Shown: positions 38,965 through 49,734 of the stretch, piece after piece
How positions within the stretch are numbered: the first letter of the stretch is position 1
Layout of the letters: each line of letters opens with the position of its first letter
Assembly: GCA_034336665.1 (NCBI GenBank)
Contig: CM067572.1
Coordinates: 3,712,286-3,776,285, forward strand
Source of the DNA: Luscinia megarhynchos
Lineage: Eukaryota; Chordata; Aves; Passeriformes; Turdidae
Length of the DNA stretch: 64,000 nucleotides
Reading direction: 5' to 3'
The notes under the pieces: model-generated
Database searches by the model: none
What the model saw: only the letters and a program-made list of their open reading frames with translations
Told to the model about the DNA's origin: nothing
Position numbers and translations under genes: made by a program

Positions 38965-39056
38965 AGACAGGGGTTAAGGCACTGGACTGGGTGTCAGAGA
39001 AGTGGTGTTCTATTCTTGGCTCCACCACTCACTTGCTGTGGGAGCTTGTAGAGCAA
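38965..39056 (+). mobile_element. MIR-family SINE fragment (tRNA-derived)
   Basis: The sequence GGTTAAGGCACTGGACTGG (38972-38990), then TTCTATTCTTGGCTCCACCA, then CACTTGCTGTGGGAGCTTG matches the layout of the amniote MIR consensus. That layout is a tRNA-like head 'TGGTTAAG', 'TCnnGGCTCTGCCACT', then 'ActagctgtgtgacctTGGGCAAG'. The assignment is from memory of the MIR consensus. Similarity probably continues weakly past 39056 into 'gtaacttttcctctttc'. It is a very old, inactive insertion. Confidence 0.7.
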
Positions 39057-42000
39057 GATACAGAGCAGGAATGGAGACTCCAGCCAAGAAATTTCTCCTC
39101 TGTAACTTTTCCTCTTTCATTATGCATGAGAGTGAGTTTTTCCACCGTCCAAGCACACATCTGAAAGCTGGGGAAACACGATTCTACCAAAATACAGAAC
39201 CAGCAGAGAAAGAAAATGAGTGGAAAACATCAATTACAAAGTTTTCTTGGGCACCTCTGAAGAACTGAAACAGAATCTCTGCTCACATGGTGAAGATAGA
39301 GAAGAAATTCAGCCCCAGGTTCAGCAGGCACTGCTCCAAGGGCTGCTCTGGACCTGCTCCTGGCCTGACTCTGGTCTGCTGTGCTGCTGCTCCTTGATCT
39401 ATTTGCTGCTTCAGACAAGTTTTCTGAGACAGTGAACAACAAGGAATCAGGCCAGGGGTGAGAGGGTTTGCTTTGGGGTTTTTTTACAAAAATAGGAACC
39501 TATGCTTTGGTTTTGAAATAAGCAATCTGACTTTTAAAAGTAAAAATAGACTTTATTTGGGCATTTTTTGTTCAAAAGCCATAGCTAAGGCTATATCCAG
39601 ACCTGGAGTAACAAACTGCCTAAATTAAGAATGACAAACTCACAGTTAACTCCTGCTGGAAGCAGTGTTTCCTTCCCCAGGAACAGACCAGGCAGTACTT
39701 CTTGCTTTGAGGTAATAGCAGTGGTCTAATGCACAAAAATGAAATATTTCTAATCATTTTGGGAGACCTGAAGAAACAGTAAACAAGTAGATCCTGACTT
39801 GGCATGGCTGGATCTTGTTCTACCATGCCAGCTAATGACTGAAGGGAGAGGTTTTTGCAGCTACAGGGTTCTGTATGTAAAATATATCATTAAACTGGTT
39901 TATCCTGGCCACATCTATTTTTTTAACCACACAGAAAGTCTGCCCACATTCTGCTTTGAGCTGTGTTCTAGATGTTCAGTGCACACTCAACTCATTTGCT
40001 GACAGTTTTACAGCAGGGTGTCAGACCCTTTAGTCTCTCAGAAACAGAAAACTAATCCAGTCATAGAATACTCCTCAATATTAACCTTTTTCTTAACCTT
40101 TGTATAAGATACAAGGGAATAGTATATACCTTGTTTGAACATTTTAAGAGTCATATGAAATCAAAGTCTGACCAATAACCACACAAAAGCAGCTGCTGTG
40201 TAGTGTCAATTCTCAAATACAGGTGACACTGGTTCTATTATATAATAAAATATACTGTCTTGGCCAACAAGAAGAAAATTTCTTATTCAGTTAATCCCTC
40301 AAAATGCCAAATTTTAAGAAACTTTTGTTCTGAGAATCAGGCACACCTGGACTCCTTTAAGGAGTCCATAGAATATATCCACTCAGAAGTGATTTATTAA
40401 AAAGGTTAGCAGGAAATATTGGTCTCCTTACCTACAAGGTGTTTCTTCCCTCTTCCTTTTTTGAAGTCAAACCTCTAATATTTCTGATTTTTCAGGACCT
40501 GTAACAAACTGTCCCAGGCAGTTGCTCAGAAAGGCAAATTAGCTTCTTAATACATGAGAAAAATCCTTCCAGTTTCATGCTTCTAAAATTTTTCTAAATT
40601 TTAATTGCTGAAATATTATGTAACCACAGCCTTTAATCTTTAATCTAAGCACAAGGCACAGTTGATATATAACAATTATTTCTTAATAAAATGTAATTAT
40701 AAAAAATTCAAGGCAGTCTCTGGGAATGTGCAACTGAAACTGTTAATATACCTGAGGGATTATTTCCACACTAACATATATTAGGCACTGGATAAAACAC
40801 AGGATTTCTTGGGACAAAGGAGATTTTTTTTTTTAAACCTGCTTTTTACTGATTGCATTATCAAGTTCAATTTTATTAGCCTGAATCTTCTGGGAAGGAT
40901 ATGATGTTAATAATGTATAAAAGGTTTGCCTGGTAGTTGGCTGTTGGCTTTTACTGGCTACCTGATGTAATCTGTAATTAGTGGAGCAGCTCCTATGTTG
41001 GCCAGTGCTTTAAGGTCACTGGAAAGCTCTGCTGGGTTGTACTTGGTGTACAAGAACATCCCTGTGCTGATTGATGGCTGCACCCTGTGGAAATGTTTTC
41101 ATTTTGTCCTTGCAGCATTCCTTTAAGGAGCACTGTCAGTACTTATCCCTCCTTGTCAAGCACAACCTGGGGCCAGCCCATGAAATGCCTTTATACCCAT
41201 GAGCTCTCTATAATATCTCCTTTTGGTTCCCAAATCTTCAACCAATAGTGTACAGATCTCTTAACTGTTAGAAAAGGCTCATTTAAAATGCACAATCTAC
41301 CTTGCACAAACTTTAAGATGGAAAACACTCAAAGCCCTCACTATGTTTTTTTTTAAAGGGAAATAAAATGTTGCAGGGCTTGGCTTTGATAGACTTTCAG
41401 CTTTTTAAAAATTACTCCTTCTTGTGTATTCTTTTTTCTTCAAGCTGAAAAATCCTGAACTATCTGAAACAGTTGGCCAGGACTTGCAGTTGAAAAACAC
41501 ACTTAAAACATGATGTGAACAGGCTTTATTACAAGACTAAGCAGAATTTTAAAGTGTAACATTGCCAAGCCAGCAAGTCACCTGCAGCTTTCTGTGTCAC
41601 TGCTTTGGTGGTACTACCAAGACAAACCTGGAAATAGAAGCAAAATGCTGGAAATATTCCAGAAGTGCTGTATCCCTGAGCCTTTCAGCTTGAACTTTCT
41701 ACTCACAAGATTTCCATGAAACAGATTGACAACTAAACCACTGTATTAATCACAACACCAACAATTTGTGTTTATGATCCTCACTGGACATAAACCAGCT
41801 TCTTGTCCCAATTGTGTCAGTTTGCTACATTAAAAATGACATTTCTGAGGGAAAAATCCTTATGGAAAGTCCTCATGATTGGAGAATGAAAAAATCAACT
41901 TGGTAGAAAAATTAATGATATCAAAAAGCTTATTAATGTTTTTTTTCTGTATTGTAAAACAATTTTTGTACTGCCCAACACTACTTATAGATTCTATACA

Positions 42001-45000
42001 CTTATTACTGGGAAATTTTTCCACTGAAAAGTTCCTGTGATTTCACAAGGAAAGTCAAGAGAGTCTACCATCATTTTTCAGAATTTGCCATCTATTTAGT
42101 TTCAAATTCACAGTGGCTGCTCTCTCTGAAAGCAATTAGAACGTGAACTTATAAGTAATTGGGATAGAAAGCTATAAAATACATTATAAATAATATTTTG
42201 GTACTAAAAACACCAATAAAGAATAATTATCTTCACTTCCAATAGAACAAAACAAAGAAGGCTCCCTTAGAGGGGTTTTAAAGAATTTTTTCAGTATAGA
42301 ACATCATGGTTTAGTGAGTTGGTTATCTGTTTTCTCAGGGAAATTTATTCCTTTCATGTTCACTAAAGAACCTACTGCACTGTGGATTGGGGCATCCTCA
42401 TCTCCAGTTCTAGTCAACAGGGGCTGTGGTTTTTCTGCATCTCACAGCTCGCAGGACAAGAGGAAAAGATCAATTTAAGTAGTAGATAAAAGGATTTCTT
42501 TTCCTAATATCAAATCAACTTAGCTCTTATTGCAAGTTTAAACCTGCTGCAAGACCAACACAAGTGGAAACTAAACATATTGTGCTTCATGTCTAATGAA
42601 AGAACAGGGTAGCTTTAAACATCATTCTCTAATGCTAAACAGAATTCTCTAGTGCTAAATCATTCACATATACACCAATAAACCTCTGCCTTTGGACAAG
42701 TCTTCTGATTGTCCACTGAAAATTAATTTTGTTTTTCTCATCAGGTAAGTTGTATTCTTATTTACTATCAGAGAAAAACCCAAACACGACAAACTGAGTA
42801 ACAAACCACTTAATGCTTGCATATCCTGCCTAGCTAAGTCTGTGGGTTTATCTTTCTGCTGTAAATAAAAACAATTTTAAAATCAACATTAATAGAGAAG
42901 AAAGCCATTATTCAAGACATCAGTGAGAACCCCTGTTACCTGTAAGGCCACTACTGTAATCCCTGATAATTTCTTGGGAGCAGAATCAAAGGACTACAGC
43001 GTGCAACTTCAATTAAAAAATCCAGCCAGAATAAATAGAGAAAACATGAAAACAGTCATTTTCCTGGCACTCCGTTTGAAAGGAAGAGTTAAATTAATAC
43101 ATGAAAAGATCCTATCAGCTCTGACTTGTCTGAGTTATTAATTGAACACCTTCTTGGAAACACGTAGATAAAGACGTGTACCTTAGAGAATACGAGATAA
43201 GAGTGAAAGGAAAGAGGGAGAAATTAGCAGTTTTGCCAGTTCACTCCCTTAATTGTCAAGCTAAGGCTGTTCAAAGCTGCCTGGAGCAGCGCAATATGGA
43301 ATGGCAACGAAAGTGGGGGCTGGCGATGCAGCAGATAAAAACTTCAGGATTATCCTTAAACGTACTTATCTTTAGGCGCAGAAGAGGCTGCGAAGCCAGC
43401 TGAGCGATATAAAGCTGTTCTAAAACAAGACAAATATCTACCCCATGTGTTATAAGCAGTTCAAGCTGCTTCCTGTGATGAAAAACATGGGCTGTACGGT
43501 AGACACTCTACAGCTAAGCACGATAGATCCCATGATACAGCTGTTTAAAGGAATATTAGAGTGATGAAAGAAGTGATGGAATTCTGCTCTTTAGGAGGCT
43601 CAGAACCGGCGAGGAAAAAAGTTTAAGCAGGGTAAATGTTGCTGATGCTGGGAGTTTGCGAGCTAGAGGACAGCTTTATGCCCGGAAACAATAGGGCTCG
43701 ATGGGTTTTTGCCCCGGGCAGGGAGAAAGCTGCTCAGCATTTCCCATCCTCCGGGAGTCTGCCCACCGTGCTGCACAGGACGGTCCGAGCAGCTCAGAGG
43801 GCACATCTGGAGTCAGCAGCAGTCCTGGGACCAAACCCCCCTCGCCACCTCGTTTCAGTCAGTTTTCATCCTTTCTGCCTTGTTTTGTCCCCCACGGAGC
43901 GCAGTGAAGAGCCCAACTGTACGATTCAGATAATACCAAATACAGTAATAAGGAAAAAAAAACTTATTAAAATACTAATTGCCGCACTAAAATGTTTCCT
44001 ATGAAATTATCAGAGCTGCCAATATCCCATCATTAATGTACAAAAGTCTGATTGACTTTTCAAGAAATACAGAGGAATTCCAGCCTTTAAACTCGTTATC
44101 GTGGCAAACCAGAACGTTATGATAATGCACGAGAACTTCGGTTTGCAGCTGTAAAATTCCCAAAAGTCCTGTGACTTGGTTATAATTTTGTTATAGATTA
44201 TTACCTTCCTCACTCGCACCAACTCCCACGTTCGCTTTTGGGAAACAAAGTGTAAATTCCACAAAAGCAAGCAGTAAATTTATTTAAATAAATGAGAAAT
44301 ATAGAAAGCAATTTATCCTGCAACACATTGCTGTGCACTGGAAAGCCTGACGTTTGCACATCTAGTTCCAAAGCATTTTTAGAGGCAAAAGTACTATTTA
44401 ATATCTGTAAATGCTGATCTCCGACACTGTTTTCAATGGGGTCAAACGGTCAAAATACTTTGCCAAGGTGAATCCTAAACAGGACAGACGGGAATAAAAT
44501 TCTTTAATTTGTGTAAGCAAACTTGAAAGGGGAATAAAAATCTACTGTTAACCAACATTTCTTAATCACTTCAGTTTATCTAGAATATACATTGAAAAAT
44601 TCATTTTTAAATATTTTTCCCGTACAGATGATGATTAAGTTTAGTGCCTTCCTGTGAGGTTTAAATAACATTTTTAAAATTTTTCCTTTGAATTGGATTC
44701 CATAACAAGAATTCCTTTAAATAGCAAATGCTTCCATTTAATAGCAGTTTGTCTGTAGTTTTTTTTTAAAAAAGGGAAAAAAAAAAAACAACAACACAAA
44801 AACCCCCAACAACCAACTATTTGCACATAGTTTCACTTAAATTCCCCTCTTTGCACATTAAACTGAGTAATGCACCGACTTCACTCCAGTGTTTTACAAA
44901 CGAATGGCTGTTGCCATCTACCGTTGGAAGAATGGGATCAACAGCAGAAGATAACAGCACAGATAAGAGGTGCGGGCACAAAGGCTTCAGCAGCCACAGA

Positions 45001-48000
45001 GCATCAGCTCTTCCTACTGGAATCTTTGAAATACGAAACTCAAGTGATCGAAGAGAGGTAGCAAAAAAAAAGTCACTATCATTTTTAGGTCTGATCCAGC
45101 TGGGAAACAAACAGGAACCCAAACTTTAACAATTTCATTTTGTACCGATCTGAGGGTTTGGAGGAATTCGCCCTGAACTGCAGCTATAGTTGAGTACACA
45201 CAATTTTAAAAAATTAACTAATAAATTCTAATTTTAAAATACTATTAGGCCCAAGTTATGATCATGCCTCTGCAGCCTGGAAACTGTAAATGCAGGAGGT
45301 AAAAGTGCCTGAGCACAGCCGTGCAATGCAGAGCTCCGGCTGGAAAATGGACCTGACCCGACCCGCGGCAGGGCAGAGTCACCAGCACAGGACCAGGAGC
45401 CAGAGAGGTTCTCCCAGGCTCTAGTGTCAGAGGTTTAGCACTCCCTGGGGTTGGTTTTTCCAAACTTCTTTTGGATAAAACAACTTCCCAGCTTGGTTGT
45501 GTTGAGCTGAATGCAGAGAACTGGGCAAAGAAAGGCACAGAAAGTTATTATGTTCTTACACAATCTTTAGTCCACGATTTTATTACTTACAAAGATTTGA
45601 TTGCATGTCTTCACTTCACCATTAAATTACTTATGTATAAATAATTGAGACATATGCTTCTTCCGTTCCTTTTCCTGATAAATATCCTGAGATACCACAT
45701 GTTGAAGGTACCCCTTGTTGAGGCAATCTACAAACAGAATTAGGGTAGGGTTCTATTAATGTTTGCCAGACCTGTCGGAGGTTAAACAGCCTTTGAATTA
45801 AACCATTCTTTACTCTTTGATGATTATTATTTTTCCTTAAGACACTTTTTGTTGCCTCCAAGCAAGGTCAACTTGAACTGTTTTGTTAGACTCAATATCT
45901 CGGTACAATGTTAACTCTGCTCGCGCTGTTCTTACAAACTCTGTGTGTGCTGTCACCTCTGCCAACAACTTTGGGAAGTGTTAAGCAGAACTCTCAGCAA
46001 GAGAAAAAACTCCAGCTTCTCTGTTGGTCATTTCAAATACACGGCAAAGTGTACTTTAAATTTGCACATAAAGTCACACCAACACGTGAATCTATACTTG
46101 TCCATCTTTACAAACCTCTTGCACTGATTTAAATCTTCCTTGGTTTGTTGTGCACTGACACATCGCATCCAACCCAAACAACCAGGATTGTTTTAAAACT
46201 AATGCAAGAAATCTAAACCCTACACTGGGTACAGATTACTGAAAGCAGTGTAGGATAAAATCCTGCTGCTTTCATGTACAGGCAGTGAAAAAGGGCAACG
46301 ACATTGAGAGGTGACTGGGAGCAGAGGTCAAGGTAGAGCCAGGAGTGGAGCACAGCTCAGGGCCAGCTCGGACAGCTGGAATCTACCCGGCTGAGACCTC
46401 ATCCGGGAAATGAGCACTTGGAAATGTGGTAATGGGGGAGGTGTGTCTGATCCCTCGCGGGCCCCAGGTCTGTCAGCTCCCAAAAACCCCTCAGATCTGC
46501 TTGCACAACCGCTGCAATGCTACCCCTCCTGCTATCCCACCTGTTCTATGGGATCCCCTGAAGAATTTCATCCACGGACTGCTGATTTTTTTTCCTAGGC
46601 TCTCCACAGGAGAGGATCAGTTTTCCCACAGGGACAGAAAGCTCTGGGGTGTTCAGAAAAAGCTCATGAGAAGATGACCATGCAAAAGGAAGGCACACAG
46701 GAGTGCAGCGAGGTCACTTCGTCCTGCCGGGAGGACACTGAGGGCTGAGCCACCTTTGGCCAGCACTGTCCCTGTACCCAGCCTGACACAGCAAACGTCG
46801 TGTGACTGACCCCGAGCAGCAACAATGCCCGCCTTAAACAGACTGAGCCAGCTGTCCTTCCAAGCTCGGCCTAGACATCTCCCACAGAACCTCCTGACCA
46901 CTCGGTGCTAATTCCTGAGCATCTGGCACGCCACAAGTCGCCCAGGACTTGCAATCCTAAACCCCAAACTAACAGAATGGCAGTCCGGGGTGTGAACCTC
47001 AATAATGCCCTTTCATAACTATACTGAGCATGAGCTCAAAACAGGATTTTTAAAAGCTTTTTAAATTAAACAAATCTAGGAGATTTTAAGATGAGCGCTT
47101 ACATCCTGGAGGGAGAAAATTGACTTAGTGCCAGATGATACAAGACGAAGCTGCTGCCAGGGCAGGTAATTACTGCTGGCTGCCAGGTGCCTTTTTTTCC
47201 CTGTGTGCTCCGACCAGAAACATTGAATACAATTCCTTTGACACACTTGCAAATGGTTTCAAACACTTCAGGAGCGAAAGAGCGGAGAGCTGCTGTTTGC
47301 ATTCCTAAGAAGCCGCATTAGCACGTTTTTTGGCGTGTTTCACTGGGGCAGGTGGGGCAGTGGCAAGCTGTACCTACAGCTCCGTTTGTTGTCATCTCCG
47401 CAACAATGTTACGTGTCAGTTTTCCTTGCTTCCGTAAATCGAAACAAAAGTAGACCACATTCTGAATTCCTTAGCGTTTTCTCTCTGGTACGTGGATCTG
47501 CAGAGCACATGCTTTTTTATGACTACAGAAACCTGGCAGTTTCAGCTTATCACTCCTTTCAGAAGCTTAAAAAAATCATTTAAAACGCCACCAAACCAGA
47601 TAGATTTAGAAGATAAGACTTTTTTTTCAGAGAGACAATTTTAATCGAGTTTCATTTGAAAAGCAATGTCCTAAGCGCATGAAATATGTTGGCTCTGCAT
47701 GTTTAGTTGAGAGTCTGAAATGAAGTATTTGATGCTAAGTGAAAGATGTTGCTTGGAAACGAGATAAAACAATGAAAATACAATTGTTTGAACTAAGAAA
47801 GAACATTACCATCAGCAGGGCCAGCACTCGTTTTTTAGCTGGATCAGATTTATTAAGTAAATTCAGATTCCTGTATCAGAAAGGCCCTACATATCTTCAA
47901 GTGTGTGGGGTCGGCCTCTCCTGTTTCTGTTTATTCTGGCTGCAGAAGGTTTCTTTCAAACAGAATCCAAAAATTAAGTACCCAAGCTCACTTGCACCCT

Positions 48001-48303
48001 CTGTGCAAAGAAAAAAACGGAAGGCCACAAGATGGCACTGGTCAAACGCTCAGGATATTGACGGAGCCCTGGTAAATGAGCACTGATGATGCCCGAGCCC
48101 AGTTTGTAGGGCCGTGTCTGAATCCCACACGTGTGCAGGTCTGGTGAACCTCTGGAGTGGCTGATGCCAGGCACAGAAATACCAAAAAGGTTTAGCTATG
48201 GTCAGAACTAACAGCAGAGCTTACTGAGCAGCCAATTCCTGCCGTGGTGATGGCACAGGATGGGCCCTGGGCACTCCTCCCTCAGGCAGACAGTGCTGGG
48301 GTC

Positions 48304-48548
48304 AGCACCCACAGGCACATTTGAGGCTGTGCCTTTGGCACAAAGCAGGCAGGTTTGATGCTGTGCCCTGGCACAAAGCAGGCAGGTTTGGTGTTGTACC
48401 CTGGCACAAAGCAGTCAGGTTTTGAGGCTGTGCCTTTGGCACAAAGCTGGCAGGTTTGATGCTGTGCCTTTGGCACAAAACAGGCAGGTTTGGTGTTGTA
48501 CCCTGGCACAAAGCAGGCAGGTTTGATGCTGTGCCTTTGGCACACATT
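48304..48548. repeat. 33-35 bp minisatellite, about 7 units
   Basis: Imperfect tandem units of the form GGCACAAAGCAGGCAGGTTT plus TGATGCTGTGCCTTT start at about 48337, 48370, 48403, 48438, 48472 and 48505. Truncated copies sit at either end. Variants alternate between 'tgatgctgtgcctttggcac' and 'tggtgttgtaccctggcac' forms, indicating higher-order duplication. It lies about 350 bp past the 3' end of TERC. Open frames through it are repeat artefacts. Confidence 0.95.
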
Positions 48549-48892
48549 GGAGAGTTTTTCTCCAGCAGACGGAGAGAAATTGCTAAGGGAGAACAAGCCA
48601 CAACACCTTCTCTTCACAACCCTTGCTCTACATTGCAGCGAAGTATTTGTCCCCAGCTCTCTGCGCTGTCTCTCGCGTTTTCTTGAACTCGATGAATAAA
48701 ATCCAGCATTTCTGAGCTTCCATCACCGCAGGGCTCCCCTAGAGCTCTCTCCATCCCCGCTCTCTCGGCGGCGGGCGCATCGCATCCCTCCCACCGCCCG
48801 CATTCCGAGGGGAGCACAGGCGATCCCGGCGGGCACGGACACTTCGGGGCCCCGTTCTGCTCCCCGCTCGGCCCGGCGGGGCCGGGGTTTTG

Positions 48893-48980
48893 GGGTGTCG
48901 GGGCGGCGCCGGCCGCGCACTCCACGTCTCAGGGAGCTGCGGCTGCTCAGCGCCCGGCGGCGCCGCCCCTGTTTGCTCTG
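48893..48980 (-). other. TERC: TERC H/ACA domain 3' part with CR7 and CAB box
   Basis: The order is box H AGAGCA (consensus ANANNA) at 48979-48974, the CR7 hairpin CUCCCUGAGACGUGGAG with UGAG Cajal-body box at 48931-48928, then ACA at 48898-48896 and a predicted end three nucleotides later. This is the standard scaRNA-like 3' end that binds dyskerin complexes and TCAB1. Confidence 0.85.
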
Positions 48981-49030
48981 CTGGGGTCCCCCGGCTGCCC
49001 AGGGTGGGCGGGCCGGCCCTCTGCTCCCGG

Positions 49031-49105
49031 CTCCGCCGAGGCTGACAGAGACGAACTCTTCGCGGCGGTAGTGGCGCTGAGCCTGCCGACCGCGGCCTCC
49101 ACGAG
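49031..49105 (-). other. TERC: TERC CR4/CR5 (TERT-binding three-way junction)
   Basis: The RNA contains GGAGGCCGCGGUCGGC, then CCGCCGCGAAGAGUUCGUCU continuing CUGUCAGCCUCGG, colinear with human CR4/5. The P6.1 hairpin GAGUUCGUCUC is at 49058-49048. This element binds TERT and is required for activity. Confidence 0.9.
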
Positions 49106-49180
49106 GGGCGAAGGCGGGAGCATCCCCGGCTGCGGAGAAGGGACAGGGACCCCAGGGTGGGCCGGGGTGCGGACCCCCAT

Positions 49181-49290
49181 CGCTGGCTTTTTTTGAGGTG
49201 GGAACTCTTTTTCTTTTTTCCCCTGCCACCACCCCCTTCCCCTGGGCCGCTCCCTTTGCCCGCTGAAAGTCAGCGAGTAAAACAGCGGGC
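49181..49290 (-). other. TERC: TERC pseudoknot (CR2/CR3)
   Basis: P2b is formed by 49290-49283 with 49265-49258 (8 bp, perfect). The U-rich strand UUUUACUC and the P3 strand CGCUGACUUU (49275-49266) are conserved with human. The P3 partner is AAAGCCAGCG (49190-49181), preceded by an A-run able to supply the triple-helix adenines. Pairing is complete except for one A-C mismatch, where human has U opposite A. Confidence 0.88.
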
Positions 49291-49312
49291 GAGCGTGAGG
49301 GGCGCAGCCGCC

Positions 49313-49324
49313 ATTAGGGTTAAT
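49313..49324 (-). other. TERC: TERC template region
   Basis: The RNA reads AUUAACCCUAAU here, complementary to TTAGGG telomere repeats. Human has CUAACCCUAAC at the equivalent place. The residue just 5' of UAACCC is U here, so copying must stop one position earlier (after GGTTA) to keep the repeat as TTAGGG. Confidence 0.93.
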
Positions 49325-49380
49325 CGGCCGCAGGGCCTGCCCACCCCGGCACGGGACGCGAATGTGCCGCGCCGCGAGCC

Positions 49381-49447
49381 TTATACCCCGCGGCCACGCC
49401 CCCCGCGCTCCCATTGGTCACAGGGCGGCCTGCTCCGCTGCCATTGG
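49381..49447 (-). promoter_or_regulatory. TERC: TERC promoter: TATA, GC box, two CCAAT boxes
   Basis: On the minus strand a TATAA lies at 49385-49381. It is preceded by a GC/KLF-type GGGGGGCGTGG around 49395-49406 and by CCAAT boxes at 49417-49413 and 49447-49443, 30 bp apart and both inverted relative to the plus strand. Mammalian TERC is a Pol II gene with CCAAT (NF-Y) and Sp1 control, and this arrangement agrees. The two CCAAT copies share flanks (TGcCATTGGTnn on the plus strand), suggesting local duplication. Confidence 0.85.
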
Positions 49448-49514
49448 TTGTAGCGGGGCAATGGGGCGGGGCGCGGCGCGTGGCGGGAGTTTGGAGCGCG
49501 CCGCGTGCTCCCGG

Positions 49515-49734
49515 GAGCGCGCCTGGAGGGGAGCGCGCCTGGAGGGGAGCGCGCCTGGGTGGGAGCGCGCCTGGGTGGGAGCGCGCCTGGAGGGGAGCGC
49601 GCCTGGAGGGGAGCGCGCCTGGGTGGGAGCGCGCCTGGAGGGGAGCGTGCCTGGAAGGGAGCGCGCCTGGGTGGGAGCGCGCCTGGAGGGGAGCGCGCCT
49701 GGAAGGGAGCGCGCCTGGGTGGGAGCGCGCCCTG
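49515..49734. repeat. 16-bp GC-rich minisatellite beside the TERC promoter
   Basis: About 14 tandem units of GAGCGCGCCTGGAGGG run at exact 16-bp spacing from 49515. Variants GGAGGG, GGGTGG and GGAAGG occur at the unit end in a non-random order. Degenerate units continue to about 49960. Because 16 is not a multiple of three, three units give 16 codons and frames stay open on both strands, producing long Gly/Arg/Ala-rich chance reading frames. The array starts about 70 bp beyond the distal CCAAT box of TERC. Confidence 0.97.

Larger units (their letters stand above)
32210..48300. other. Intergenic region between MECOM and TERC
   Basis: About 16 kb of mostly AT-rich unique sequence without a supported gene. 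Open frames are short, have no recognisable domains and show no coding-like structure. Recognised items are a MIR-like SINE (38965-39056), an AT microsatellite (38800-38814) and a possible old repeat around 33960-34060. Blocks such as about 43900-44320 and 47580-47780 look like plausible non-coding conserved sequence but cannot be tested here. Confidence 0.75.
48893..49358 (-). ncRNA. TERC: Telomerase RNA component (TERC/TR), about 465 nt
   Basis: TERC is the RNA subunit of telomerase: it carries the template for TTAGGG repeat synthesis and scaffolds TERT and the H/ACA proteins (dyskerin, NOP10, NHP2, GAR1) in nucleus and Cajal bodies. Read on the minus strand, the vertebrate domains appear in order: template AUUAACCCUAAU (49324-49313); pseudoknot with an 8-bp P2b stem GCCCGCUG/CAGCGGGC and conserved CUCGCUGACUUUCAGCGGGC; CR4/5 with GGAGGCCGCGGUCGGC and GAAGAGUUCGUCUCUGUCAG; box H AGAGCA (48979-48974); CR7 with a UGAG CAB box (48931-48928); and an ACA box (48898-48896) three nt before the predicted 3' end. 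The start is set about 27 bp downstream of a TATA box and may be off by several bases. From memory, chicken TR is 465 nt. Position and orientation between MECOM and MYNN match human TERC. GC-rich reading frames across it are spurious. Confidence 0.95.

Noticed and set aside
48282..48617. Repetitive 111-codon minus-strand frame with 'PACFVPG' repeats
   Set aside because: It is a translation of the 33-35 bp minisatellite; unit lengths of 33, 34 and 35 break any common frame.
48614..49414. Minus-strand frames of 103-169 codons across 48.6-49.4 kb
   Set aside because: This strand encodes TERC, a structured non-coding RNA; the frames are incidental.
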